From Eutreptiella sp. 'Long Island Sound 2002' (Eukaryota; Euglenozoa; Euglenophyceae; Eutreptiales; Eutreptiaceae), in the NCBI GenBank assembly GCA_964036045.1, contig OZ038400.1:14939079-15003078 (forward strand): a DNA stretch of 64,000 nt, written 5' to 3'. The position numbers and the translations under genes were made by a program. Within the stretch, counting starts at the first letter, position 1. Each line of letters begins with the position of its first letter. A model generated the notes under the pieces. It did not search any database. It was not told the origin of the DNA and saw nothing but the letters and a program-made list of their open reading frames with translations. Positions 44,163 to 53,788 of the stretch are shown here, piece by piece.

Positions 44163-44400
44163 CACACGCCTCATGTTGGACGCCCTGCACAGAGGGGTGG
44201 AAGCGTGTACCACAGCGTGAACTCTTGTAGCGGCGTCGCCTCACGTTGGACGCCCTGCACACAGGAATGGAAGCGTGTACCACAGCGTGAACCCTTGTCG
44301 CGGCGTCGCCTCATATGATGGACGCCCTGCACAAAGGGGTGGAAGCGTGTACCACATCGTGAACCTTGTCGCATTGTTGGCGGTGCTGTCATCCGCCGCA
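44163..44400 (+). repeat. Three tandem copies of a ~70-bp unit
   Basis: ggacgccctgcac, followed by ggaagcgtgtaccaca, recurs at 70-72 bp spacing, just upstream of the RING gene. It may be promoter-proximal. Confidence 0.85.
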
Positions 44401-44778
44401 CTGAGACTCATTAAGAGTGGAGCACCATCAGCACCTTTCACGTCACTAGGCCCGGCTCGCAAGAATCATGGATGGCAGCGCTTCACTGACACTCCTTAAG
44501 AGTGGAGGACCATCAAACACTGTTCCCGCCAAGAGCCATAGATTGCTTCGTTGCCCTCACTGTTGATTTCATAGACAGCACATATCTGAGACAATGAAAG
44601 AAGAATGTTACTCATTAGTTACATTAGCACTATTAGAATGTTTTTTCCGCTGTTGTTATATCGTTTCTGCACTGCTCAATCATTTAAGTTCTTCAGTCCT
44701 TAAGTCTTGAAGTTTACGTGGATCTCTGTGGATCGTTCTGATAGCGGCGACTCCCCGCACTGCGCTCCACTTGCAGCA

Positions 44779-45582
44779 ATGCCGCTCATGAATGCCATCG
44801 GGTACAGAATGGGATTTCTGCTGTTCCTGGTGGCAAATTCCATTTTCACATTAGAGGAGTTTGTAATTACAATCTCTTTCCTGCGATTGGGGTACAGCCA
44901 GATTGCACGTGCGTGGACATTGGGAATTGGTCGGGACTACTGTATCCAAGTACTACGTGACGTGTCACAACGGGCTCACCTGGGGGATACGTTCACGGAT
45001 GCTTTTGAACGCCGATGGGAATTCCACCAACACAGTCATCCAACTCACCGCCATGTGTCTGCTATTGTCGATAGCACGCATGTGGCCATCCAGTCACCTT
45101 CGCACCCGGTAGACCGGGAGCTGTTCTGGTTCGACAAACCCACTTACCGCGGGCATGCGCTCGTGTTTAATGCCATGATCAACTGGGGGCGCGAGGTCAT
45201 TGCCTGCTCGTGGTGGTATCCGCCCCGTGCCACTGATGCTGAGATGACGGCGGACATGGATGCATCAATTCCCTGGAACTTTAATGGCCCTCGGCCTGAC
45301 TTCCGCCTCGGTGACTGTCACTACAGCACTGCGGACAACATGTTCTGCCGTGTGGCCGGGGGGGATGGCCGATTGACCTGGTTCATGGTGCATTACAGCC
45401 AGATGATCAATGAAGGCCGTCATCTAGTGGAGAATGTTTTCAGCAATGTTAAGAAGTGGCGATTCTGGAACGGCCGTGATGAGGCTCCCGGGCGCCCGTA
45501 TAACTACGACTTCCTTGCCGGCCTGTTCATTTTCTGCTGTAACCTACATAACATGGAGCAGAGGTACACCGAAAGTCTATAA
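44779..45582 (+). CDS. DDE transposase (DDE_Tnp_4 / PIF-Harbinger type)
   Basis: ATG at 44779, chosen because the frame upstream has only a TTG. About 267 residues, no internal stop, TAA at the end. An N-terminal helix-turn-helix-like segment (LRLGYSQIARAWTLGIG) precedes the catalytic core. Catalytic acids: D in IVDSTHVAI, D in LGDCHYSTAD and E in HLVENVFSNVKKWRF, with the C-terminal CCNLHNMEQ block of this superfamily. The protein would cut and rejoin the terminal inverted repeats. It is somewhat shorter than many family members (about 350-450 residues), so part of the N-terminus could be in another exon. The core looks intact, so this may be the least decayed coding gene in the window. Confidence 0.85.
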   Translation: MPLMNAIGYRMGFLLFLVANSIFTLEEFVITISFLRLGYSQIARAWTLGIGRDYCIQVLRDVSQRAHLGDTFTDAFERRWEFHQHSHPTHRHVSAIVDSTHVAIQSPSHPVDRELFWFDKPTYRGHALVFNAMINWGREVIACSWWYPPRATDAEMTADMDASIPWNFNGPRPDFRLGDCHYSTADNMFCRVAGGDGRLTWFMVHYSQMINEGRHLVENVFSNVKKWRFWNGRDEAPGRPYNYDFLAGLFIFCCNLHNMEQRYTESL

Positions 45583-45965
45583 CCATAATAGTACAGGCTG
45601 CAATGATGTGATTGTCTTTTTTTATCCTCGTGCATCTTGTGTTTTGAGGCACAGGAAGTGTTTCGTACGCAATCACGTAGCAATCGTTTTCTTTTTCAAA
45701 ACCGAGAATTGGTGTGCAGCAAGGCGGGTTGTCAACCTAAACAGAAACAGCACAATGGGCACGCAGGAACAGGATGAAAAACCACCAAGCTCAGGAAGCA
45801 GGTAGCAATCCTCTTCTTTTTTGAAACGAATAATTGGTGTACATGAAGCGGGTTGTCAGCCGGGAAAGTCACAATAGGCATGCAAGAACAGTATGAAATA
45901 CCACCAAACGCTGAATGAACGCAAAATGGTTGTTTTCGTAGTGCAAACAAGCAGATATTTTGGAC
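45583..45965. other. Harbinger-like element 3' non-coding region
   Basis: Two similar cttttttt-type and ggcatgcaagaacagtatga segments suggest another small duplication (about 45690-45770 and 45815-45905). No gene is seen. Confidence 0.5.
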
Positions 45966-46196
45966 CCTGTCGTATCCTGCCGTATCCTGCCGTATCCTGC
46001 CGTATCCTGCCGTATCTGCCGTATCCTGCCGTATCCTGCCGTATCCTGCCGTATCCTGCGTATCCTGACGTATCCTGCCGTATCCTGCCGTATCCTGCCG
46101 TATCCTGCCGTATCCTGCCGTATCCTGCCGTATCCTGCCGTATCCTGCCGTATCCTGCCGTATCCTGCCGTATCCTGCCGTATCCTGCCGTATCGA
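45966..46196 (+). repeat. Subterminal 10-bp array (cgtatcctgc), right
   Basis: About 22 units in the same orientation as the left array, although the outer ends are inverted. Confidence 0.95.
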
Positions 46197-46218
46197 ATAC
46201 GCGTAACAGGGAAACCCA

Positions 46219-48360
46219 AATGAGGGAGAGCGTATAGCTGTCGTGCTGCGTTTGGGCGTTTAGGCCGCGGTAGTCGACCACGAGCCGCAACTCACCGGCC
46301 ACCTTCTTGGGGACGACGAAGCACGGAGAGGCCCACTCGGAGTGGCACGGCTCAAGCCAGCCTCTCTGGATGAAGTCACAGAGGATCTTCTCCATGGCCT
46401 CCTTCTTCTCGCCCCTCAGGGCAAACTCCCGGTGACGATACACACGGGGGTACTGCTTCAGTCGTATCTTGGCCTCGCCATACGGTCCACGCACCGGTGG
46501 GGGAAACACAGGTTTACCGCTGAAGAAGGTATCACCATACTTCTGCTTCAGCCTGTCTCTCAATGCCTGGATCTTGGGACAGTCATCGGACTCCGCCTTG
46601 GCTTTTCCGGGCACTTGAACCACGGAGCTTACTTGAGGGGTAGCGACCCCGCTCGGTTTCGGCTCAGGTGGTCTTCCCAGGTGGCCCAAAGGGCCATCTC
46701 TGGTCTTGCCTCGGAACAGATCGCCGTAGGTGGGTGGGTTTCTGCCAGGCGGCTTGTCCTGGCTGGACATGTGATCCAGCACCCTCTGAACGAAGGTATT
46801 CCCTTCATAGGAACCGGAGACGATTGAGTCCACTTCCCACCAGGCTTTGTCCTGGCCTTTGCCCTCACGCTGGCTACCCCAGTCGTGAAAGGGCTGATCC
46901 ATGTACCCCTGAACCAGATCCAGCTCCTCTTCTGTGAGGGGGTCCTCCGATTCTCCGATGTCAACAGCGGGAACCGCAAAGCGTTGCCGCCAGGGCTCTG
47001 CTACGATGCGGTTGACACACACGAAGTCCGTGGCGTCGGCCTGATCAAGGCCCCCATCCACATAGTGGAATTCCGTTGGCCATCTCTGGGGCGGCATGGG
47101 CTGTCCCTTAGTGTCCTGATAGACACTCTCTCCAGCCGGTAGGACGACCTTGTTCAAGGTCATGTTGGTCAATGAGGCAACCCAATGTCGGGTACTTTCC
47201 TCCTCGGTGCATCCCATAGGAACAACCAGCACTGCCTTGGAGCGGTCCTTGCGAATCTTCGCTATCGCTCTTGGAATGTCCCATCGAGGGCAATGGATCC
47301 ACATCAAGCCCTGATGCGGACCCCAGTGCTTCTTCCACGCGGAGTCCTGGGCGCTCCAGTACTTCTCACATACCCGAAGATGGGCGGAGGTTCCTGAAGA
47401 GAACGCATCCAGGGCCAGATCTGACGCTCCCAGGTCCGCGACCACTCGGTTCGCCACTTCCGGCATTACGCCGTACTCCTGGTTTGCTGGCCCAGTGGGC
47501 TCAGTGTCCAGCGCGGCCACTTCGAGCTGATTGCGTTCGGGGTGGATCCATTGGCATTCCACATGGTGCTCAGCCGACAAAAGCCAAGAGAGCTGGTCGT
47601 CCTGGTACAGGGTCATGGAGGCCTGGGCCGGGAGAACGCCGGAGTCTGTCTCCATCATGAAGTCGTACCCAACGATCATGTCCCAGTCCATCTCGGCCTC
47701 GTGGAAGCGACCGTGCAGGAGGATTTCCTTGCCGAGGTCTGGGCGGCTCAGGTCACGATGGTTCACGAACTGCAGCCCGATGGTCGCTTCCTTCGTGCCT
47801 CCCACCATGTACTGGCCGTTCGCCACCTTCAGCCTGACAGGTTTCCGACTGTGGGTCAGACACTCTGGTGGAAGTAGGCCAGCCTTGACCAAGCTGACTT
47901 GAGCTCCTGTGTCGACCAACACGTCGAAAACCTTTTCCACTTCCCCGCATAAGGCACGGACCTTAAGATGCAGCTGCCGCTCGCGACCGACACGGCGCAC
48001 GGCGTGCAAACTCAGGAACTCCGGCCGTTCCAGAAGCTCAACAAGCGACTGCTGCAGGTCGTGGACAATGGGCTCAGGCTGCCCATCTGCAGCATCCAGC
48101 TGCAGTCCGGGTGATCCTCCGATACTCTCGGAAAGATCTTGAAGTACATCGAACACATTCTTGGTCGCGAAGGACGGACGGGTGCAAGGGTTCGTGCCTT
48201 CACTTGCCCTCACCCCGCCTCCGCGACTGGGTGCCGGACCGGGCCTTCCGCCCGCGGCAGTCCCTTTGTGCTTATCGACTCCCGACTGGGATGGTTCGGC
48301 GCTTCCCACGTCACCATCCTGCGAACGCCCTTGCTGGGGCCCTTGGCTGCAGGGGGTCCA
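46219..48360 (-). pseudogene. Element C pol, 5' part: protease, Dam-like relic, start of RT
   Basis: Read on the minus strand from the UAG at 48361. The protease motif LVDTGAQVSLV has its catalytic Asp at 47911-47913, intact. About 47130-47440 aligns in order with the methyltransferase-like domain of A (LALDAFSSG, WIHCPRWDIPRAIAKI, VLVVPMG), but NPPF is replaced by CPRW at 47281-47292, so it has probably lost catalysis. A linker with TYGDLFRGKTRDGPLGHL leads into RT: REFALRGEKKEAMEKIL, ASPCFVVPKK and LRLVVDYRGLNAQTQHD. RT is cut after the DSYTLSLI block by the Harbinger-like element. The apparent ORF continues into the 10-bp array, which is not part of the protein. No stop occurs in this 2.1 kb. 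Confidence 0.85.
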
Positions 48361-48363
48361 CTA
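48361..48363 (-). promoter_or_regulatory. In-frame UAG between gag and pol of element C
   Basis: Gag and pol share one frame with this single stop (GCCCCC-TAG-TGGACC) between them, as in element A. Confidence 0.45.
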
Positions 48364-51300
48364 GGGGGCGTCGGTTGTGGAAGAAGGGGTGTTCTCCTCC
48401 GCATCAACCTCGTTGACGCCCTTCTTCCTTCCCTTATGAGTAGGCTTCTTGTCCTTCTCCTTGTTCTTGTTCTGGTCGTTCTCCTTGTTCTTGTTGTCCG
48501 ACCTGGGGATCCAGTTCCTCTTGATCTCCTGGATCTCCTTGGTCAACTCGGTCCCCTGCGACACCAGCTTGGAGAGCTCGTCCCTGTCCACCTCCACCTT
48601 GGCTTCCCGGATACCCGCGGGCGCACGCTTCTTCGACCCGTGCGCCTTTTTGTAAGCCTCCGTGTCGGCCTTGTGGACGGGGCATGTTCGGTGGTCATGG
48701 TTGAAGCCTCGCTTCCTCCCATAACAGACGAAACAGCCCTGAGGGTGAGCTCGTATGAACTCCCCAAAGGATAGCGGAGGGTCGCCAATGCGGCGAGGGT
48801 CCCTCTTCTCCTGCTTCCTCCAACCCTGCTGCAGGGGCTTCCATTTTCCCGGTTTGCTCCCCGCGCTCAGGTTTTTGGCCACGAAGGCACAAACGGCCAC
48901 TTCGGCTGGCTCATCGTCGTCGTCATCGTCGTTGAGAGTCTCATCGCCGCCGGCTCCCGCTGGGTCCATGGCAGCTTCCCCGCCAGGTCCCTCGCCAACG
49001 TAGTTGACGTCGCGGTCGCCGGGCCTCAACCCGCGGGTGTGGTGGAGGTTTCGGTACTCCTTGAGTACTTCCTCGCCAACCCACTCCAGGATCTCGTCGC
49101 AGCTCATCCGCGCCGGGATGGCCTGCAGACGGGTGGTCTGGCCGCTCAACTCACACTCGTCAAGGCGCCACATCGCGGTCTTCTCGCGATCGCCCGAGAC
49201 GGTGATGAGGAGAGCGTTCCGCAGGGAGTGCCGTTTGACATCCCGGGCCACGTTCTTCCTCGTCCAAGCCACCACGTTCGTATGATACTCTTTGGGGAGC
49301 ATCATCTTGACCGTGTGGTTGGACTTGGCCCGCTTGGATTCCTCCTTGGTGACCCTCTTGATCCATGCCTCCGGCAGCATGGAGAGCAGGCGAGCCTGCT
49401 CGTCACCCTCGTTGCAATCCTCCACGTTGCGGCGGAGGAGGGTGTAATGCCCTCGGAAGTCTCGCCAGTCCCGTAGGCGAATCTCCCGTCCATCATGCTG
49501 AAGCTTGATGGACTTCCACCGCTTGGCAGCCACCTGCGGAGCGTCCACCCGCTCCTGCTCGTTGATCCACTTCTTGGCTTCCTTGAGGGTCTTGATTCTC
49601 CCCTCCTTGGTCGCCACGAAGTATAGCTCTCCGAGCACTTCCGGCAGGCGGTACCTGAACCGTCTGAAGACATATTTCTCCGCATCCGCGGGAGCCATGT
49701 CTTCAGTGATGGTCAGCCCCCAATCGTCCAGCTTCTCCAACAAGCGGTCGAGGTTGAGGGGGTTGCCATCGTACATGGGGGGCTTGATGTCCTTCAAGTC
49801 TTCCCACACGGCGGCATCCGCGGCCTTAGAGACCATGAACGCCGGCCGCGAGGTCGACCGAGGTTCCCATCGGCCTCGCCCACGGACTCCCACGGCCGCC
49901 ACGTCCATGTCCTCCATGGAATCCCTGTGGCTACGCCGCGGTTCCTCCATGTACGCTGAACCTAGATGTTCACGCCGTACTCCTTCCATGTACGCATCCT
50001 CATCACGGCGCCGGCGGCTGCGTTCAGCGGCCTCCCGTCGTACACCACGCGGCGGGCTGATGTCGAACTCCTCCAGGTCCAGGTCCAGATCCTCACCTTC
50101 GCCGACATCCCACTCCACATCTCCTCTGGGGACCTCATCCCTGAGTCCACCATAACGTCTACCAGCCATTGGGATTGGCTCAGGGGCTGGTGCGGGGCGC
50201 CGGGGGCGTACCGGTGTCCGCGGTGGAGCACGGCGGTTGCGGTACTCCGCGCTGAGCCACTCATCACGCCAATCCTCACTGCCACTGCCGGGCGGCACGC
50301 GCTCGTTGCGGCGGCCCGCGATGTGGTGAGAGGGGGCGGTGAGAGAGGGGGCACTGGCGCTGGGGCGACTCCTGGGGGCTCCGCCGGGGGCGTGGGGTCT
50401 GCCTGGACCTGGTCCGGGTCCCCAGCCGTCGTCCGACGAGCCAGACTCCAGGGGTGGGTGGTCGCTGCCGACGCTCCCACGGGCTTCCAGCGTGTCCAGC
50501 CTCTGCTGCAGGCCGCTGATGACCGTGTTCAGCTGCCGGGTGTCGGCCCTGGCGATGTCCAGCTCTCTCTGCGCGCGCGCGGCGACCCTGGCGATGCGAG
50601 TCATCTCGCCCTTGCCCGTGTCTACCTCGCGCTCGAGGAACTGGACCCTCCTGCGGAGGTAGACAATCCACCGCCAGGTGGTATTCGGGTCGCCGTTCCC
50701 AGGTGGGTCGTCGGGGTCCCCAGGGGGTCCTCCAGGAGGGCCTCCGCCGGGTCCGCCCGGTCTAGGGGGTCCTCCCCCGCCCGGTGGTCCGCCTCCAGGG
50801 GGTCCACTTGGTGGGCGTCCTCCAGGGGGTCCTGATGGTCCTCCGCCAGGGGGTCCCGGTGGGTCTCTGCCGGGTCGCCTCGGTGGGTCCGAGGATGGGC
50901 GCTTCTTCGTGATGCCGAATTCCATGTTGTCATCCTCGTCCATGTCGCCCCACCTGGGCGTCTCGGTCTCGGAAGCCTCCGAGCTCCGGTTGGGAGGAGG
51001 GAGATCCTCATCCTCACCTTCCGGCTCCATGGGGACGTCTTCGCCTCCTCCGCCCGTCCAAGCCACCACTTGGCGATGTCGGCGGCCTCGTTCATCCCTG
51101 TCGCTGGCGGTGAAGAAGGGGTCACTGTCGTGGGGGTGTCCGCCCGCTGGCCTCCGTGGCCTCTCGAGGGTCTTCCCCTTACCCTTCCTCCGTCGGTGGG
51201 CGCTGGGGCCACTGCTCTCACTGCTGCCCGTGTCGGCCTCGTCCAGCGTCATCTTGGAGGAGGCGTCCCCTTCGAAAAGCTTTCGAAGGGTCTCCACTCG

Positions 51301-52017
51301 TGATCCTCCCGGGGGAGTCTCGCGGCGGAGTTTGGCCTCTGCCTCCTCCATTGCGGCGGCGGTGGCTGCGGCAGCTCGCGCTTCAGCTTCCTCCCGGGCA
51401 CGAGCCGCTTCGGCTTCCCGGGCCCGCTGCAGCTGAGCCTTCTCCGCTTCCAACGTCGCCAGCTCCGCCTCCGTCTTGGCCCTCTCCTCAGCGACCTTCC
51501 GTCGCGCGGCCTCGATGGCGTCCTTCTTGGCGGCGTCCGCCTGGGCCTTAGCCGTCGCTTCGGCGTGGGCCCTTTCCTCCGCCTCCTTCTTTGCCCTCTC
51601 TTTGGCAAGCGCCTCTTCCAGCGCCTTCACCTCGGCCTCCATGCAGGCAATGGCCTCCTGCGTCCGGCGGGCTTCCTCGTCGGTTGCCCTGATCCGGGCA
51701 GCCACTGCCTCATGGGCGGCCGCAGCCGTGAGACCGGCCGCGATGGCTGCCACTTTCGAGGCGTGGTAGTCCATGCCTCTGCCCCTCTCGGTGGACTCCT
51801 CATGGGCGATGCCGACGGCGCCCTCCACGGCAGCGTTCTGCTGCGTGGCCGGTTGCCGGGCAACCCGAAGGTTGCAGGGCACCCCACAGGCGCGCTCACA
51901 GGCGCACGCCATGTCCCTTTGGGCGGGAGCGGCGCTGCTGCTGGAGCTGGCCCGGTCGGCCGGCATCCTCCCGCGGTGGGCCGACTCCACGTCGCTGCTG
52001 GGGCCTGCTGGGGCCTG
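48364..52017 (-). CDS. Element C gag polyprotein
   Basis: About 1217 codons with no internal stop. Order: an N-terminal part with CACERACGVPC; a long Ala/Glu/Arg/Lys helical stretch (EALAKERAKKEAEERAHAEA type), very likely a coiled coil; a Ser/Pro and collagen-like Pro-Gly-Gly region; a Pro/Arg-rich linker; a capsid-like part around IKPPMYDGNPLNLDRLLEKL with a downstream FRGHYTLLRRNVEDCNEG segment; and a zinc knuckle near 48675-48737 (CFVCYGRKRGFNHDHRTC, an expanded CCHC). It ends with a Lys/Asn/Glu-rich tail before the UAG. It is much larger than usual gypsy gags (about 300-500 residues) because of the coiled-coil and Gly/Pro regions. It would assemble the element's particle. The same frame is open upstream across another UAG at 52018. 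Confidence 0.8.
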
Positions 52018-52668
52018 CTAGGGCCTCAGGAGCAGCGGACGGGGCTTGGCCTTGGTCTGCTTGGCGACTTGGATGTAGTTGCCAAGGGTGGTGGAGGCGG
52101 GGTGATGACCCCCATTGGCCCGTTGGAGACTGGGGGCTGGGGTTCCGCCCTTGGCGCCCTGGGCGGCTTCGGCGGCCAGGTACTCCTGGTACTCCCGCCA
52201 CTTCCGGTCCCGCTTCCTGTCCCCGGCGGACTGCTTCTCCTTCCCCGGAGACGCGCTGCTGCTGCTGCCTTGCAGCCTGCGCTCGCTCCCCGGTTCCGGG
52301 AAGTTCTTCTCGATCATGTGCCACATGGAGACGTTGATCGGGGCGCCCGACGGGTACTCGTTGGGCATCTCGTCCTCCTCAATCCCGTCGGGACGCAGCC
52401 CTTCGCCGGGCCTGTCCGGCCGGGTCCAGGTCCTCCACCGCCTCTGCTGGAAGCGGAAGGCAAACCCTTCCGCCCGCAGCCAGTCGTCCACGGCCTGCAG
52501 GCGGTCGGGGGCCATGTCCGTGCGGAGCTCGAAGCTCCCGGGCATGCCGCCTTCGCACTGGGGGTGGCTGTGGCGGTAGTGCTGGTCCCAAACCAACCCA
52601 CGCAGTAGGTGCGCTGCATGGGGGTGGGGCCGCGGCCACATCCTACCCGCTTCTTGCCAGTTTACCAT
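52018..52668 (-). CDS. Element C upstream ORF, in frame with gag
   Basis: The ATG at 52666-52668 opens 216 codons ending in TAG (52018-52020), in the same frame as gag (context RP-stop-QAPAGP). It contains a WDQHYRHSHPQC segment, a compact part around FELRTDMAPDRLQAVDDWLRA and a basic KRDRKWREYQEYLAAEA helix. No family is recognised. It is probably the N-terminal part of gag, or a small separate protein, with gag reached by UAG readthrough. Confidence 0.55.
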   Translation of the reverse strand: MVNWQEAGRMWPRPHPHAAHLLRGLVWDQHYRHSHPQCEGGMPGSFELRTDMAPDRLQAVDDWLRAEGFAFRFQQRRWRTWTRPDRPGEGLRPDGIEEDEMPNEYPSGAPINVSMWHMIEKNFPEPGSERRLQGSSSSASPGKEKQSAGDRKRDRKWREYQEYLAAEAAQGAKGGTPAPSLQRANGGHHPASTTLGNYIQVAKQTKAKPRPLLLRP

Positions 52669-52710
52669 GGCAGCGGGGGCGTTGTTGGTCTTGAGGTCCT
52701 TGGTGTGCAC

Positions 52711-53106
52711 TCGTTCCGCTCAACGAACTGGTCCTGGTGGTGTTTGTTGAGGTGGGTGCTGCAGCACTGGACTGGGAGTGCGGCTGGTGCTGGTCAGCCG
52801 GTGGTTGTGGAGGTGGTTGACGCGGCCTTGCTGGTCGGCGGATGGGACTCGCTGATGCAGGAGTCCTGGTCTGTGCACCTCCTTCACCGTCGCGGCGCGG
52901 TCAGGGCGATGCTCTGGACGGCGCTGCTGGCTCTGTGACGAACTCGGCGCTGTCGCTGGGTGGCGCTGCAAGCCGCTGCGCTACGCTGCGAGCCGCTGCG
53001 CTACGCTGCGAGCTGCGAGCTGCGAGCTGCTGCGCCGCGCTGCTCGGGGTTGGTGGCCCCGAGTGGCACGCGAGAATGGGTAACCCCGCGGCGGTGAAAC
53101 GCTTTT
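52711..53106 (-). other. Element C leader, family-specific part
   Basis: Non-coding GC-rich leader with short repeats (gccgctgcgctacgctgcga and gcgagctgcgagctgc near 52970-53035). Confidence 0.5.
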
Positions 53107-53788
53107 GACGCGTTCCCATGGGGGGCCGGCCACGGGACGCTGCGGTGACACGCACAGGTGAGCAGGCAGGCAAAGCACTACGCTCACAAGGGCATCAATA
53201 CGCTCGTGTCATGTAACAAAGCGTTTCAGGATCCTTGCCACTCTGCAACAAGGGAACGAAAGTATGTACAGCAACACATCAGGATATGTGCACATGGGGT
53301 TAGGACTGGACTAGGGTAAGGGCATCACAGGACAATAGACAGTCTATCCTAACTCGTATCCCAATCCCAGGTCCGACCCTCCCAGTGGCTGGTGGGGGCG
53401 GGGGCTCAAACACAACCCATGCCCTGCTCAGTCCGGACCCTGAAACCCTGCCAATAGGGGGGGTGTACCACCAAGCCACAGGCGAGTTCCTGGAAACCAA
53501 TGGGCTCCAAGGCCAACCGACGGTGGCGCCCTATGCTCCCTTAACGGCAGGTTCCAACTCCTCTCTGAGCCAGAGATATGGCTCCGCCATTATCCCCTAG
53601 GAGTTGGTAGCTGAAAATGGGCTGTTTCAGCCCAAACTGATATTAGCTCCGAAAACTCCAAAATTGACCTCTCGTCTGGACCCGGCAGAGGTAGGGACGA
53701 GGCAACTGACCCTATGCCCTTCGAGTATGCACTCCCTGGAGCCCTCATCCAACCTGGTTCCCTCTGAGGTCCCGGCATCAGGGCAACA
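53107..53788 (-). other. Element C leader next to the 5' LTR, with primer-site candidate
   Basis: The reverse complement matches 4298-4981. The LTR-proximal end reads TGTTGCCCTGATGCCGGGA on the minus strand, the candidate primer site. Confidence 0.7.

Larger units (their letters stand above)
40905..46218. mobile_element. PIF/Harbinger-like DNA transposon, 5.3 kb, inserted in element C RT
   Basis: The ends are inverted: GGGTTTCCCT on the left and AGGGAAACCC on the right. The host RT sequence is broken at cctcaatgaggg, with AAT on both sides (40902-40904 and 46219-46221), a 3-bp target duplication as in PIF/Harbinger. Deleting the element plus one AAT restores the RT frame. It carries a DDE transposase and a RING-finger gene in opposite directions, 10-bp subterminal arrays near both ends, and other short repeats. 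Confidence 0.85.

Noticed and set aside
50678-52608. Plus-strand Gly/Pro-rich ORFs (252 and 347 codons)
   Set aside because: Antisense of the Gly/Pro and coiled-coil parts of element C gag.
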